From Candidatus Thalassarchaeaceae archaeon (lineage in GTDB: Archaea > Thermoplasmatota > Poseidoniia > Poseidoniales > Thalassarchaeaceae): 17,238 nucleotides of DNA. The notes under the pieces were generated by a model. That model was given only the letters and a program-made list of their open reading frames with translations. It did no database searches and had not been told where the DNA came from. The stretch is taken from assembly GCA_030747885.1 (NCBI GenBank), contig JASLJW010000055.1, positions 1 to 17,238 of the forward strand, written 5' to 3'. Made by a program: the position numbers and the translations under genes. Below are positions 7,766 to 15,565 of this stretch, in pieces (the stretch's first letter is position 1; every line of letters starts with the position of its first letter).

Positions 7766-8073
7766 GTTGAGGGTGCAGGGAGTAAGCCCCTTTCTGTTCA
7801 CCTTACGGCTGGTCGCATTCAACTTAGCATCCGACCCGTCCCTCGGCGACGCACGTCGACGGGACTGTTTGGACTTGCTCCAGTGTGGATGTTCGTTCCA
7901 TCTGTGTACGGGCGACCTCGTCCTTTCGGATTCATCGCACACACCCGCAACAGTTCGTTTCTGCTACATTGCCGACCCTCTCGGATCCCCGGCGTAAACC
8001 GGGACACTTGCGCCGTGGAGAGGGGACTTTCCTCAGTGTTTAGCACTGTCAGCAACCCTCCTGCTCCCTCACC
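7766..8073 (-). ncRNA. rnpB: RNase P RNA (archaeal type A-like)
   Basis: The catalytic RNA of RNase P, which removes tRNA 5' leaders. This GC-rich stretch in AT-rich DNA holds the hallmark conserved regions on the minus strand: GAGGAAAGTCCCC (8034-8022) near the 5' end and ACAGAAAGGGGCTTACT (7797-7781) near the 3' end. These pair as helix P4: CCCC with GGGG, a bulged U, then AAG with CUU, exactly the universal P4 design. P1 is formed by the ends (GUGAGGG near 8072-8066 with CCCUCAAC at 7773-7766), P2 by GCAGG with CCUGC, P3 by the hairpin CAGUG-CUAAA-CACUG (8048-8034), and P5 by CCUCUC with GAGAGG. About 308 nt is normal for an archaeal RNase P RNA. Ends are set from P1 and could be off by a few bases. 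Open frames across it are spurious. A weak AT-rich element at 8091-8100 lies about 25 bases upstream. Confidence 0.93.
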
Positions 8074-8112
8074 TAGGGACGAAATGTTCGATGATTTGAA
8101 TCGCACGGTGTT

Positions 8113-8119
8113 AAAAAAA
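8113..8119 (-). terminator. T-run terminator after the 1714-residue protein gene
   Basis: Seven Ts on the minus strand follow directly after the TGA stop (8122-8120). Archaeal RNA polymerase terminates at such runs without needing a hairpin. The site would separate the long surface-protein transcript from rnpB, which starts about 40 bases downstream on the same strand. Confidence 0.6.
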
Positions 8120-11100
8120 TCAGTTTTGAGAGTTGGCTTCACGCCACCAGTCGACGATTTGTTCGTGACTATATCCTTGTTGTGCCCAGTATTGATAGGT
8201 TTTCGTATCCATTCCTGTTAGTCTAGGATCTCCTTGAGTCTCTTGGTTTTGAGTTTCCTTTTCTGTCGTGGAGGATTTACTTTTCAGTTCCTTATCTCGT
8301 TGACGAGCCTCATCAATCTCTAATTCTTCTGTCTGATCCCACAACTCGTCGTCGTATTCATCCCAATCATCTCCACCAGTTGATCGAATAGCTATCATGA
8401 CTACTGCGACTAGTATTCCAAATAGTAATGTAAACATCAATCCAATGACTACAGTAAATCCAATATCATCTCCTGAAAACAATCCTTGTTTAGCGGGTTC
8501 AACTATTTCGATGGATTCCCCAGTAGTCTCAATTTCTCCATTCAATTCAACCAGAATAGTGTATCGTCCAGTTTCTTGTGGCGTCCAATCAATATCCACA
8601 GTTGCTCTTTCTCCCTCTGAAATATCTATTTCTAATGGGTCGAGATTTATTTTAATTTGAGTTCCATCTGATTTCTCAGCTTTGAAAATGACGCTAGCAA
8701 TACCATCTATTTCACCAATATTGCGAACCTGTGCTGAGATGATTATACTTTGTTGGACTTCTGAACTACCTCTCTTTGAATATACCAATTCGTCATCGAT
8801 GCTGAATCGAGCTCCTAGAGTTTCGATTTCCCATACTGCAAATGGGCTTGTTGCGCTGTTGAATGATGACGTTGATGTGAAATCATTTCCAGCCCGATCA
8901 GCGCCTGTTATCCAAATGTGAAGATCCAATTGTTCCATGAATGCGGAGTTGGGAATATCTCCAGTAACACTGAACGTAGTCAATGTAGGAATGGCTTGTC
9001 CTGATAATGAGGTGCCCATAACTTCAACATTTTTTGTCCCATGGGCAACAGTTCGAGTAACATCATTCCTTTTCACTAGTGACCAATGTAGTGTAATTGC
9101 ATCACGGTTAATTTCACCTTGTTCATTGATGGTCATTTCTAATGTCAGATTTTGTAAATCAGCAATTGGGAGAGTTGCAGTTGTCCTTGGAGCGATAACT
9201 TCGTTTGGACGGGGTTCTTCTCCATCTACTGTAATCCATCTGAGTGTTAATTCAGGATCTGTAAGATCTCTAGCTTGAGCTGGGAGGTCAATGAGTTCGA
9301 ATGATAGAGGGTGGTCTCCTGATGATGTGGGTGCTCGTAATTCTGTGCTCCAGAGTCCCGAAGAATCGGTATCTATCTTTGTTTCAATTCCATTGAAAAT
9401 CACAGCAACTGTGAACGGTTCTGAAGGAGAAGAACCAGATGCAGGGAAAATCACCGTACCGTTCAACCCCATGAGTCCATTAGGACGCATCCATGCACCA
9501 TCATCAGAAAGTGTTCCTTCATACGGTTGTAGAAGTAGAGTTTCTCCATCGATTGCCAAGTCTGGACTATATCTCCATCTTAGATCTGGATAACTTCTCC
9601 ATGTTGATTGTCCTGCGAAATCGAAGAGTTCCAAGGTAGGTTCTCTTCTTAGTTCATCTTCAACAGGCAATGACCATCCTAATTGGAATTCTATTTCGAA
9701 GATAGCATTGGTAGTGAAAGGAGTTAACGGATCATCTGTTTCAGACAACATCGAACAATCCAAGTATTCTATATTCGGACTTTCCGTATTACATGTTCTA
9801 GTCCAGCCATCCCAAATAATCGAAATTAAATCGGCTTGAGAGTTAGATGCAAGTTGCAGTTCTCCTGATTCAATATCTGCATACCCATTTGGTTCAAAGA
9901 TTGGAATTTGAAGATGATATGTTGTACCTGGGTGAAGATACCCATTAGTTGGTTCGAGGTATTGCCCATTATCAGTCAGTAATGGGGCACCATCAGATTT
10001 GAGTTGATAGACGAATAGAGATTGGGTTACTCCTGGTCCACCAGCAGAAATTAATTGGTTTCCAGCAGGATCTGCCCCGATTAGATATCCGTAAACCAAT
10101 GACCCATCAGGGGCTAAACGATCATCGAGAACAATGGAGTAGTTTCCATTTGAGTGTGAACGATTCCATGGAATATCCAAAGGACGTTCTCTATATTCAT
10201 CATCATTAGGAACTCCATCTCCATTTATGTCGTCTTCCCATTCTCTCCATAGCATAATTGCTACATTTGAAGGTAAAACAGGTCTATCGAAAATCTCGAA
10301 ACGAAGTGTTTGTGCAGGGTTCTGTTCTAGATGATCAATTGGGTTGATGTTCATTCCAACAACATCTGGCATAATTGAATCCACTACAAATGTACGATTG
10401 GTCGCTACCGCATATGTGACTTCTGAACCATGAAGTGACTCTAGTTCTACCCGATATTCTACCTCTCCAGTTGTTGCAGGTGTTTGGATGTCAAATCTTG
10501 CAGTTCCATTAGTGAAACTACTGGTATTGGCAATTTCCTGATTATTGAGGAAGAGGTGAACCATTGCATCCCCTGAGCGTGAGGCCATTGAAGAATCGGT
10601 TTCTGGGAAGCCTAATTCAACCAAAACCGAAATATCAGCCTCTGATTTAAGATATGATTCAGATAATGGAATTGCTACATTCAAATCGTTTAGTATACTC
10701 CATGTTCTAATCATTATATCGTTTTCAATTCCTTCACGTGGTCCAATCCCGACCAATTGGATTTTCGGTATACTGCGCCTCCCATCATCAAGAATAATCC
10801 GAGATTTTAAACGGACTTCAGGTTCATCGTCCCAACTAGCATTAATCCTGAATTTCAATGTTGAATTAATGTAATCTCCATCGATTGAATGTGTATATGG
10901 GTCTGTTGGATGGAGGATCAAAAGATCGCCAGGAAACCCTCCCGATTGAGAGACAGTGTGTGTGTTTTGAGTAAGATCCATCACTACAGTGGCAGAGTGT
11001 TGTTCAGCGGTTATGTCTACCTGAACTTCGGCTGGAAATCCACTGGTAACGGTGTGTTTTGAATGGATTTCCATCCATTGGTATGATGGAGTAATTGTGG

Positions 11101-13264
11101 TAGAAATATTGGAGAATGTCATGGAATCAGTCGTGAATGAAGAACTAGATTCCAAGTCATCAATTGTGATTGAAACCGCACCTGGGAGATCGAATTGGAT
11201 TGGAATTGAGACTAGCCTAGTAGCGCCTGTTAACGGGGAATCAGGAATTTTATCATTAATAGCAAGAACAATTGCATTTCCAGGATCGAAATTAAGATTG
11301 ATACTAGGGCTACTTCTAGCATTTAGTGCAGAAATACTGAATGATCCAGGGTCACTTTCGATTACTAGATTAACTTGAGTATGAGGGTGTTCTGATGGAC
11401 CAGCGGTTCTAACGCCATTAGAAAGAGCTGTATTCAAATCCGTGATTTCTGTTGAATCTATTGAGACTCGAGAGATTTCTACAGTCGAAATCGATTCTGA
11501 TCCATCAGCAACTGTAGATCCTCCTGCCTCAATACTCCAATTAAATCCAGATGGAGGAAGGTTACCAGGGACAGCACTGAATCCTAGAGAGTCAATTCCA
11601 CTAATTGGTAATTGAATGGGGATAGACAACGATGTGGATGCTGCAAAATTAATTTGAACAGACATTGCTCCATTTCCAAATCGATTTTGCCATCCTAGTG
11701 GTCCAATTGTTGAATCCTCCATTGTCCATTCAGGTTGGCCATCTCCGTTGATATCGATACTTACATCATCTCCAATACGACCCTGGATCAAATCTGCTTG
11801 GAAAGATGTTAGGTCAAAATTTGAACCACTGAACTTGAATTGGACTGTTTCGGCTAATGTTGGAAGTATAGTATTTCCTGAGTTAGAAAACGTTGTCCAT
11901 GTACCTCCATCTAGGCTAACTTCTGTTGTCGAAGTTCCTGTAATTACGAAATTAGATGAAATTTGGGAGATTGGTCTTGCAGAAGTATACAGTGGTGTGG
12001 TAATCACTCCTCCTGAAATTGAATCTCCATCCCAATTTGAACCATTAAGTGTCCATCCCATATCAGTAGGTGAACTTTCTAACGTTGTAGAAATTCGTCC
12101 GTTGAGATGAATGCCATGAACTAGTGGAGTTTGTGCACCATTTGGGGTACCAAAATACAGTTTCACTCTCAACTCAGGATGTAAATCTGAATCGATTGGT
12201 CCTAGGTCTAGATGTAGTTCTTCACGATTTGTGAATCCAGGTATGGGAGTATTAGACCTGCCATCTAGAATAGAGACTCTAAGAATAGCGTTTGTAGGAA
12301 TATCTGCATCAATACTCATCATTCCATATGAGCCAGGTGTGACAGAATTGGCACCACTAATTGCCGGTCCAAAATTTGCACTAGTCCAATTGGCAGTATC
12401 TGCTCCACCGCCTCCACCATCAGGTTCGACTGAAACATCATCTACATTCCACCCTGTATACGTCACTGAACCATCTGTTGATCCTAATTTGAATCTAATT
12501 TGTAGATTCGAATTCCCTGATGCATATTGCGATATGTCGTGATTCATCTGGGTCCAACTGCTTGGATTAGTGGAGTATGAATTCCAATCCCAAACTGTGA
12601 CCCAATTTCCTTGTTGATTTTTGACATGAACCTGTGCGTCGTCATAGTAATACGATTCAATTCCAAGCCGTTTCCAATATTTCAATTTCCATGTGCCCGA
12701 ACATCCTCCACAATCAATTACTGGCGAGGTTGCATATGTTGCTGAAAGACCGTTTGGGTAATTCCCATTGTATGTGTAAATCGCTTTAGTGCCTCCATGC
12801 ACTCCTCCACTTTGGCCGATTGTAGTATCATATCCCCAAAGCCATCCGCTGCCTAATGTCCAGCCCTGTGGTGAATTACTAGGTCCTGTCTCAAAGTCCC
12901 ATTCCCATTTTTTAGGGAGCATTTGTAGATCTGATTGATTCACGTTAATGCGGTCAAGTGTTGCTCCTGTTGAATTCCAGTCTGAAGTTCCAGCCCATGT
13001 CTTAATTTCATTGCTATGGAGTGTAGATGGTTCGATGGTTAAATCAAGTCCAGTTACTGCTTCATTCTCAGGTACTTCAAGTGTTAACGCAGTTGAAACT
13101 GCATCTGGGTAGGCTGATACCGAAATTTTTGTTGGTGTTCCTATTGATGTGTACCCCGGTTCGCCTTGCAGTCCAACTGTCGAAGGTGTAGATGCGTATG
13201 ATGCTACAGAAAAGGCATATACCAAAATGAGCAGCCAAACGACCCTTGCCTGCGGCTGCCTCAT
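8120..13264 (-). CDS. Giant cell-surface protein with MAM/jelly-roll-like domain, Ca-binding loops, CARDB-like domain and C-terminal anchor
   Basis: The protein has 1714 residues and is exported. Residues 1-25 are a signal peptide (VVWLLILVYAFSVASYA core). Residues about 118-282 resemble a MAM/jelly-roll adhesion or carbohydrate-binding domain (WEWDFETG, then GWNVDDVSVEPDG), closed by a Gly-rich linker GGGGGAD. Two dockerin or EF-hand-like calcium loops are seen, DINGDGQPEW (504-513) and DINGDGVPNDDE (1012-1023). Most of the rest is beta-rich and Ig-like. Residues about 1508-1588 look like a CARDB domain (AQVRNIGEIDG, then TPQETGRYTILVEL). One membrane helix (about 1601-1627) is followed by a cytoplasmic tail of about 87 residues: first acidic, then charged and low-complexity, ending in a Trp-rich helix near 1689-1710. 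Adhesion or substrate binding outside the cell is inferred; no catalytic motif is recognised. ATG 13264 fits the signal peptide and an upstream TATA box. Confidence 0.85.
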   Translation of the reverse strand: MRQPQARVVWLLILVYAFSVASYASTPSTVGLQGEPGYTSIGTPTKISVSAYPDAVSTALTLEVPENEAVTGLDLTIEPSTLHSNEIKTWAGTSDWNSTGATLDRINVNQSDLQMLPKKWEWDFETGPSNSPQGWTLGSGWLWGYDTTIGQSGGVHGGTKAIYTYNGNYPNGLSATYATSPVIDCGGCSGTWKLKYWKRLGIESYYYDDAQVHVKNQQGNWVTVWDWNSYSTNPSSWTQMNHDISQYASGNSNLQIRFKLGSTDGSVTYTGWNVDDVSVEPDGGGGGADTANWTSANFGPAISGANSVTPGSYGMMSIDADIPTNAILRVSILDGRSNTPIPGFTNREELHLDLGPIDSDLHPELRVKLYFGTPNGAQTPLVHGIHLNGRISTTLESSPTDMGWTLNGSNWDGDSISGGVITTPLYTSARPISQISSNFVITGTSTTEVSLDGGTWTTFSNSGNTILPTLAETVQFKFSGSNFDLTSFQADLIQGRIGDDVSIDINGDGQPEWTMEDSTIGPLGWQNRFGNGAMSVQINFAASTSLSIPIQLPISGIDSLGFSAVPGNLPPSGFNWSIEAGGSTVADGSESISTVEISRVSIDSTEITDLNTALSNGVRTAGPSEHPHTQVNLVIESDPGSFSISALNARSSPSINLNFDPGNAIVLAINDKIPDSPLTGATRLVSIPIQFDLPGAVSITIDDLESSSSFTTDSMTFSNISTTITPSYQWMEIHSKHTVTSGFPAEVQVDITAEQHSATVVMDLTQNTHTVSQSGGFPGDLLILHPTDPYTHSIDGDYINSTLKFRINASWDDEPEVRLKSRIILDDGRRSIPKIQLVGIGPREGIENDIMIRTWSILNDLNVAIPLSESYLKSEADISVLVELGFPETDSSMASRSGDAMVHLFLNNQEIANTSSFTNGTARFDIQTPATTGEVEYRVELESLHGSEVTYAVATNRTFVVDSIMPDVVGMNINPIDHLEQNPAQTLRFEIFDRPVLPSNVAIMLWREWEDDINGDGVPNDDEYRERPLDIPWNRSHSNGNYSIVLDDRLAPDGSLVYGYLIGADPAGNQLISAGGPGVTQSLFVYQLKSDGAPLLTDNGQYLEPTNGYLHPGTTYHLQIPIFEPNGYADIESGELQLASNSQADLISIIWDGWTRTCNTESPNIEYLDCSMLSETDDPLTPFTTNAIFEIEFQLGWSLPVEDELRREPTLELFDFAGQSTWRSYPDLRWRYSPDLAIDGETLLLQPYEGTLSDDGAWMRPNGLMGLNGTVIFPASGSSPSEPFTVAVIFNGIETKIDTDSSGLWSTELRAPTSSGDHPLSFELIDLPAQARDLTDPELTLRWITVDGEEPRPNEVIAPRTTATLPIADLQNLTLEMTINEQGEINRDAITLHWSLVKRNDVTRTVAHGTKNVEVMGTSLSGQAIPTLTTFSVTGDIPNSAFMEQLDLHIWITGADRAGNDFTSTSSFNSATSPFAVWEIETLGARFSIDDELVYSKRGSSEVQQSIIISAQVRNIGEIDGIASVIFKAEKSDGTQIKINLDPLEIDISEGERATVDIDWTPQETGRYTILVELNGEIETTGESIEIVEPAKQGLFSGDDIGFTVVIGLMFTLLFGILVAVVMIAIRSTGGDDWDEYDDELWDQTEELEIDEARQRDKELKSKSSTTEKETQNQETQGDPRLTGMDTKTYQYWAQQGYSHEQIVDWWREANSQN

Positions 13265-13283
13265 GTACGCGGAATATATTGGG

Positions 13284-13291
13284 CGATATGT
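13284..13291 (-). promoter_or_regulatory. Probable TATA box of the 1714-residue protein gene
   Basis: ACATATCG on the minus strand is centred about 23 bases before ATG 13264, the spacing for a leaderless archaeal transcript. The same octamer precedes rlmE. A second AT-rich candidate, AATATATT (13273-13280), lies nearer the ATG but is too close for a normal TATA-to-start distance. Confidence 0.4.
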
Positions 13292-13360
13292 AATTCCTTG
13301 CCCGTTTTATTTTGTATTTTGTTCCCAAATGCACAAGGACCTCATTCTCTTCCTAACAAC

Positions 13361-14065
13361 ATGGACATAGGTGAAGCCAAGCGTCTAGCAGGGATTGAGG
13401 CGGCTAAATTCATCAATAATGGAATGAAGGTAGGATTAGGTACAGGTTCTACCGTCAAGCATACAGTAATCGAACTTGGAAGAAGAGTAAACGAAGACGG
13501 ACTAGAAATAGTTGGAGTTCCTACGAGTATAGCAACTGAGAAAATAGCAAATGATGTGGGAATTCCATTGGTTCAACTTTCAGAAATTGATGGACTAGAT
13601 ATTGTGATCGATGGTGCTGATGAATATGATTCCAATTTCCAATTAATTAAGGGAGGTGGAGCAGCATTATTGAGAGAAAAAATTGTGGCTCAAGCAAGTG
13701 ATTCAATGGTTGTTGTAGCAGATGATCGAAAACGAGTCACTACATTGGGAGCATTTCCATTGCCAATAGAGGTAACGCCTTTCGCCCATTTAGCAACAGT
13801 TCGTGCATTAAGCAATGTTCTGGATTGTTCAGTGATTATTCGTATGGATGGCGATTCGCCGTTGATTACCGATAATGGCAATCTGATTGCTGATGCACAT
13901 ACTGGTCCAACAATTTCTGACCCTATTGAAATGGAACATGAAATTCTCAAAATCGCAGGGGTAGTACAGGTTGGATTATTCAATGACATGTGTGATGCTG
14001 TGGTTCTTGCTGGAGCAAATGGTGTTAGTACACTCTATCGCTCCAATGGGAGACTTTCGTCTTAG
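13361..14065 (+). CDS. rpiA: Ribose-5-phosphate isomerase A
   Basis: RpiA interconverts ribose 5-phosphate and ribulose 5-phosphate, supplying ribose for nucleotides in the cytoplasm. The 234-residue length is normal. The phosphate-binding loop is GLGTGST (25-31). The catalytic residues equivalent to those of the E. coli enzyme are present: D84 and D87 in DGADE, K97 in KGGG, and E106 in LLREKIV. ATG 13361 gives the family start MDIGEAKRLAGIEAAKFI; the frame is open upstream to TTG 13298, but those residues do not fit the family. AT-rich DNA at 13302-13320 between this gene and the divergent surface-protein gene can hold the promoter. The stop lies 38 bases before tRNA-Lys on the same strand. 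Confidence 0.95.
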   Translation: MDIGEAKRLAGIEAAKFINNGMKVGLGTGSTVKHTVIELGRRVNEDGLEIVGVPTSIATEKIANDVGIPLVQLSEIDGLDIVIDGADEYDSNFQLIKGGGAALLREKIVAQASDSMVVVADDRKRVTTLGAFPLPIEVTPFAHLATVRALSNVLDCSVIIRMDGDSPLITDNGNLIADAHTGPTISDPIEMEHEILKIAGVVQVGLFNDMCDAVVLAGANGVSTLYRSNGRLSS

Positions 14066-14071
14066 ACCGGT

Positions 14072-14081
14072 CCGATTAAAG
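14072..14081 (+). promoter_or_regulatory. Probable TATA box of tRNA-Lys
   Basis: CCGATTAAAG, with TTAAAG as the core, is centred about 26 bases before the first tRNA base (14104). It lies just past the rpiA stop, so tRNA-Lys probably has its own promoter rather than depending on rpiA transcription. Confidence 0.4.
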
Positions 14082-14103
14082 AGGGGTGCTCATTCGCAAG
14101 GTT

Positions 14104-14177
14104 GGGTCTGTAGCTTAGTCAGGTAGAGCACCCGGCTCTTAACCGGGCGGTCGCGGGTTCGAACCCCGTCAGACCCG
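14104..14177 (+). tRNA. tRNA-Lys (anticodon CTT)
   Basis: A complete 74-base cloverleaf. The acceptor stem is GGGTCTG with CAGACCC and discriminator G (14177). The D-stem is GCTT with GAGC. The anticodon stem is CCCGG with CCGGG, its loop CTCTTAA giving anticodon CTT for lysine AAG codons. The T-stem is GCGGG with CCCGT around the loop TTCGAAC. CCA is not encoded, and no intron is seen. The last 22 bases are repeated at 15543-15564, and a shorter degenerate copy lies at 14258-14270, so this gene looks like an integration target. Confidence 0.96.
14156..14177 (+). repeat. Left copy of tRNA-Lys 3'-end direct repeat (candidate attL)
   Basis: These 22 bases cover the T-stem and loop, the 3' acceptor strand and the discriminator base of tRNA-Lys. 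They match 15543-15564 in the same orientation at 21 of 22 positions; the difference is A14163 against G15550. In tRNA-targeted integration the intact tRNA stays at one end and the displaced 3' fragment marks the other, as seen here. Confidence 0.75.
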
Positions 14178-14257
14178 TAATTCGTGACCGTGGTCTATCC
14201 TGGATGTTCTCTTTACTTACAGTAGTCCTTGAAGTGCTGGTCAATTGTTTTCCGTTT

Positions 14258-14270
14258 CCCGTCAGGCCCG
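14258..14270 (+). repeat. Short degenerate third copy of the tRNA-Lys 3' end
   Basis: CCCGTCAGGCCCG matches the tRNA end CCCGTCAGACCCG at 12 of 13 positions, in the same orientation. Similarity fades upstream, where only three of the preceding seven bases agree. It lies three bases from the stop codon of the 408-residue gene. It may be an older attachment-site remnant; chance cannot be excluded for so short a match. Confidence 0.4.
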
Positions 14271-14273
14271 CCA

Positions 14274-15500
14274 TCAATTTCCGTACACTTGAACCGTGAT
14301 GATTACTTGTGCATCCATAGTTGATGTATCGCCATCATTCCCTGAAAAACTCAGTTTATTGACATCGGAAACCCCATGTAAATTCATCTCCATAACTCCT
14401 GTCGCCCCTTCACCATCCCAAATGTCGAGTATTTCCTGAGAATATGTTGTAGAGGGGAAAAACCAACCACTCGTCTGTTTGTCGATATCTGCAGCTACAG
14501 TTCCAACACAAATCGAATCTGTTGCTTCTGGAATGTTCCATTCAAATCCATTTTCTATGTTCTGGAAGGTTAAATTGTGAGATTTTGTATTTCCCTTTGC
14601 AGGGTTTTGATCATTGCCCCAATAAAAATCGGCTGGATCATCATCTAAATATCCATCACATCCAATGTCCACAACGAACGCGACAGTCCAATCTGGATAC
14701 ATGCCATTAGCAAAAGGATCTGAATATTCATCGTTAAACTCGTTGAAGTTTCTATCAAATGCGTATATTCTTGAAATATAAATTCGCATCATTCCATCTC
14801 CTTCATCCCACCAATCTGAATTATCTCCAAAACCATCATTATCTGAGTCCATGGTTTCATTGGAGTCGTTTGGAAAAGCATCAGTGTTGTCGCCAACGCC
14901 ATCAAAATCTGAATCCACACATTCCAAGGAATCTAATGGAAAAAAATCCACAAAATCTGAACAACTATCTTGGTCAGTATCGAGTATTGAGATACTGCTT
15001 TGAATTGATTCTGTGTTTGAATTTGCTAAACCGTTGAGACCAATATCCATTTGTATCGTGCATGTCATTTCACAAATATTGAATCCTGTTTCCAAAATAA
15101 CAAACGGACCTTGAGTGATTGATGGAACAATGCCTGGAAAACAATCACCTTTCTTGAGTTCCAATGAATTTGGTGAAAAATCAGTAGGTTGAACGCAATA
15201 TTCTGGTACAATTCGGCATTCACTACTTTCGATGTTGTAAGTACAATAGTTCGTTCCATTTGGACTGTTTAATGTGAATGTAAATTGGTCAAGAAATAGT
15301 TCTGAAGCCGGGATGCCTCCGACCATGTCTGTAGTTTCAACATGAATTCCAATCAGGATATCATTAGGAGATTCAGTCGCGCCCATGCCTGGTTCCTGTA
15401 TGAATTCAAATTCAATCCGTGGTTTTGCGATTGCGAGGTAGCCGAGTCCAGCGCTAACCATCAAGATACTGAGAAAAATTCCTACTATCGTGCCTCTCAT
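14274..15500 (-). CDS. Secreted or lipid-facing protein with thrombospondin type 3-like calcium repeats
   Basis: A 408-residue exported protein. Residues 1-25 form a signal peptide or N-terminal anchor (IVGIFLSILMVSAGLGYLAI core). Residues about 30-170 are beta-rich with six cysteines (86, 95, 102, 120, 143, 147), probably disulfide-bonded outside the cell. Residues about 174-229 are Asp-rich repeats of the thrombospondin type 3 kind: DTDQDSCSD, DSDFDGVGDNTDAFPND and DSDNDGFGDNSD, which bind calcium in known proteins. A C-terminal region (about 236-408) is unrecognised and has two more cysteines (281, 331). There is no C-terminal membrane helix. ATG 15500 is the natural start before the signal peptide. 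The gene is the only one inside the tRNA-flanked segment and runs against both neighbours. Its function is unknown; surface attachment or binding is a guess. Confidence 0.82.
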   Translation of the reverse strand: MRGTIVGIFLSILMVSAGLGYLAIAKPRIEFEFIQEPGMGATESPNDILIGIHVETTDMVGGIPASELFLDQFTFTLNSPNGTNYCTYNIESSECRIVPEYCVQPTDFSPNSLELKKGDCFPGIVPSITQGPFVILETGFNICEMTCTIQMDIGLNGLANSNTESIQSSISILDTDQDSCSDFVDFFPLDSLECVDSDFDGVGDNTDAFPNDSNETMDSDNDGFGDNSDWWDEGDGMMRIYISRIYAFDRNFNEFNDEYSDPFANGMYPDWTVAFVVDIGCDGYLDDDPADFYWGNDQNPAKGNTKSHNLTFQNIENGFEWNIPEATDSICVGTVAADIDKQTSGWFFPSTTYSQEILDIWDGEGATGVMEMNLHGVSDVNKLSFSGNDGDTSTMDAQVIITVQVYGN

Positions 15501-15542
15501 GGATAATTTCGGGTATTTTAGCCTCTTAACATATTTGTCATT

Positions 15543-15564
15543 GGTTCGAGCCCCGTCAGACCCG
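15543..15564 (+). repeat. Right copy of tRNA-Lys 3'-end direct repeat (candidate attR)
   Basis: A 22-base fragment of the tRNA-Lys 3' end (T-loop, T-stem and acceptor strand), 21 of 22 identical to 14156-14177. The sequence just upstream (15520-15542) does not form the rest of a tRNA, so this is a fragment, not a second gene. It sits between the divergent starts of the 408-residue protein gene and asnS. Confidence 0.8.
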
Positions 15565-15565
15565 C

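Larger units (their letters stand above)
14156..15564. mobile_element. Candidate minimal tRNA-Lys-integrated cassette (about 1.4 kb) carrying one secreted-protein gene
   Basis: The stretch is bounded by direct copies of the tRNA-Lys 3' end. It contains one gene, the 408-residue calcium-repeat secreted protein on the minus strand, and about 95 bases of non-coding DNA beside the tRNA. No integrase, replication gene or inverted terminal repeat is seen, so it would be a non-autonomous or decayed element moved by a recombinase elsewhere. Removing it would place tRNA-Lys about 50 bases before asnS. A weaker third copy of the repeat at 14258-14270 divides it into a short left and a longer right part. 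The alternative is a decayed tandem tRNA duplication. The repeats are seen; integration is inferred. Confidence 0.55.

Noticed and set aside
7742..8221. Several open frames of 66-112 residues on both strands between the MMPL gene and the giant surface protein
   Set aside because: They lie on the RNase P RNA, whose conserved regions and helices explain the sequence; none resembles a protein.
13077..13334. An 85-residue minus-strand open frame crossing the rpiA/surface-protein intergenic region
   Set aside because: It runs out of frame through the signal-peptide region of the giant protein and has no recognisable features.
14820..14960. Repeat array from the Asp-rich coding stretch in the 408-residue gene
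   Set aside because: The repetition reflects protein-level calcium-binding repeats, with unequal units and no conserved DNA spacer pattern, so it is not a CRISPR or satellite.
15520..15564. A second complete tRNA gene upstream of asnS
   Set aside because: Only the T-arm and 3' acceptor strand are present; there is no 5' acceptor strand, D-arm or anticodon arm.
14156..15564. Insertion sequence or transposon
   Set aside because: No transposase and no terminal inverted repeats; the bounds are direct tRNA-end repeats, which point to site-specific recombination instead.
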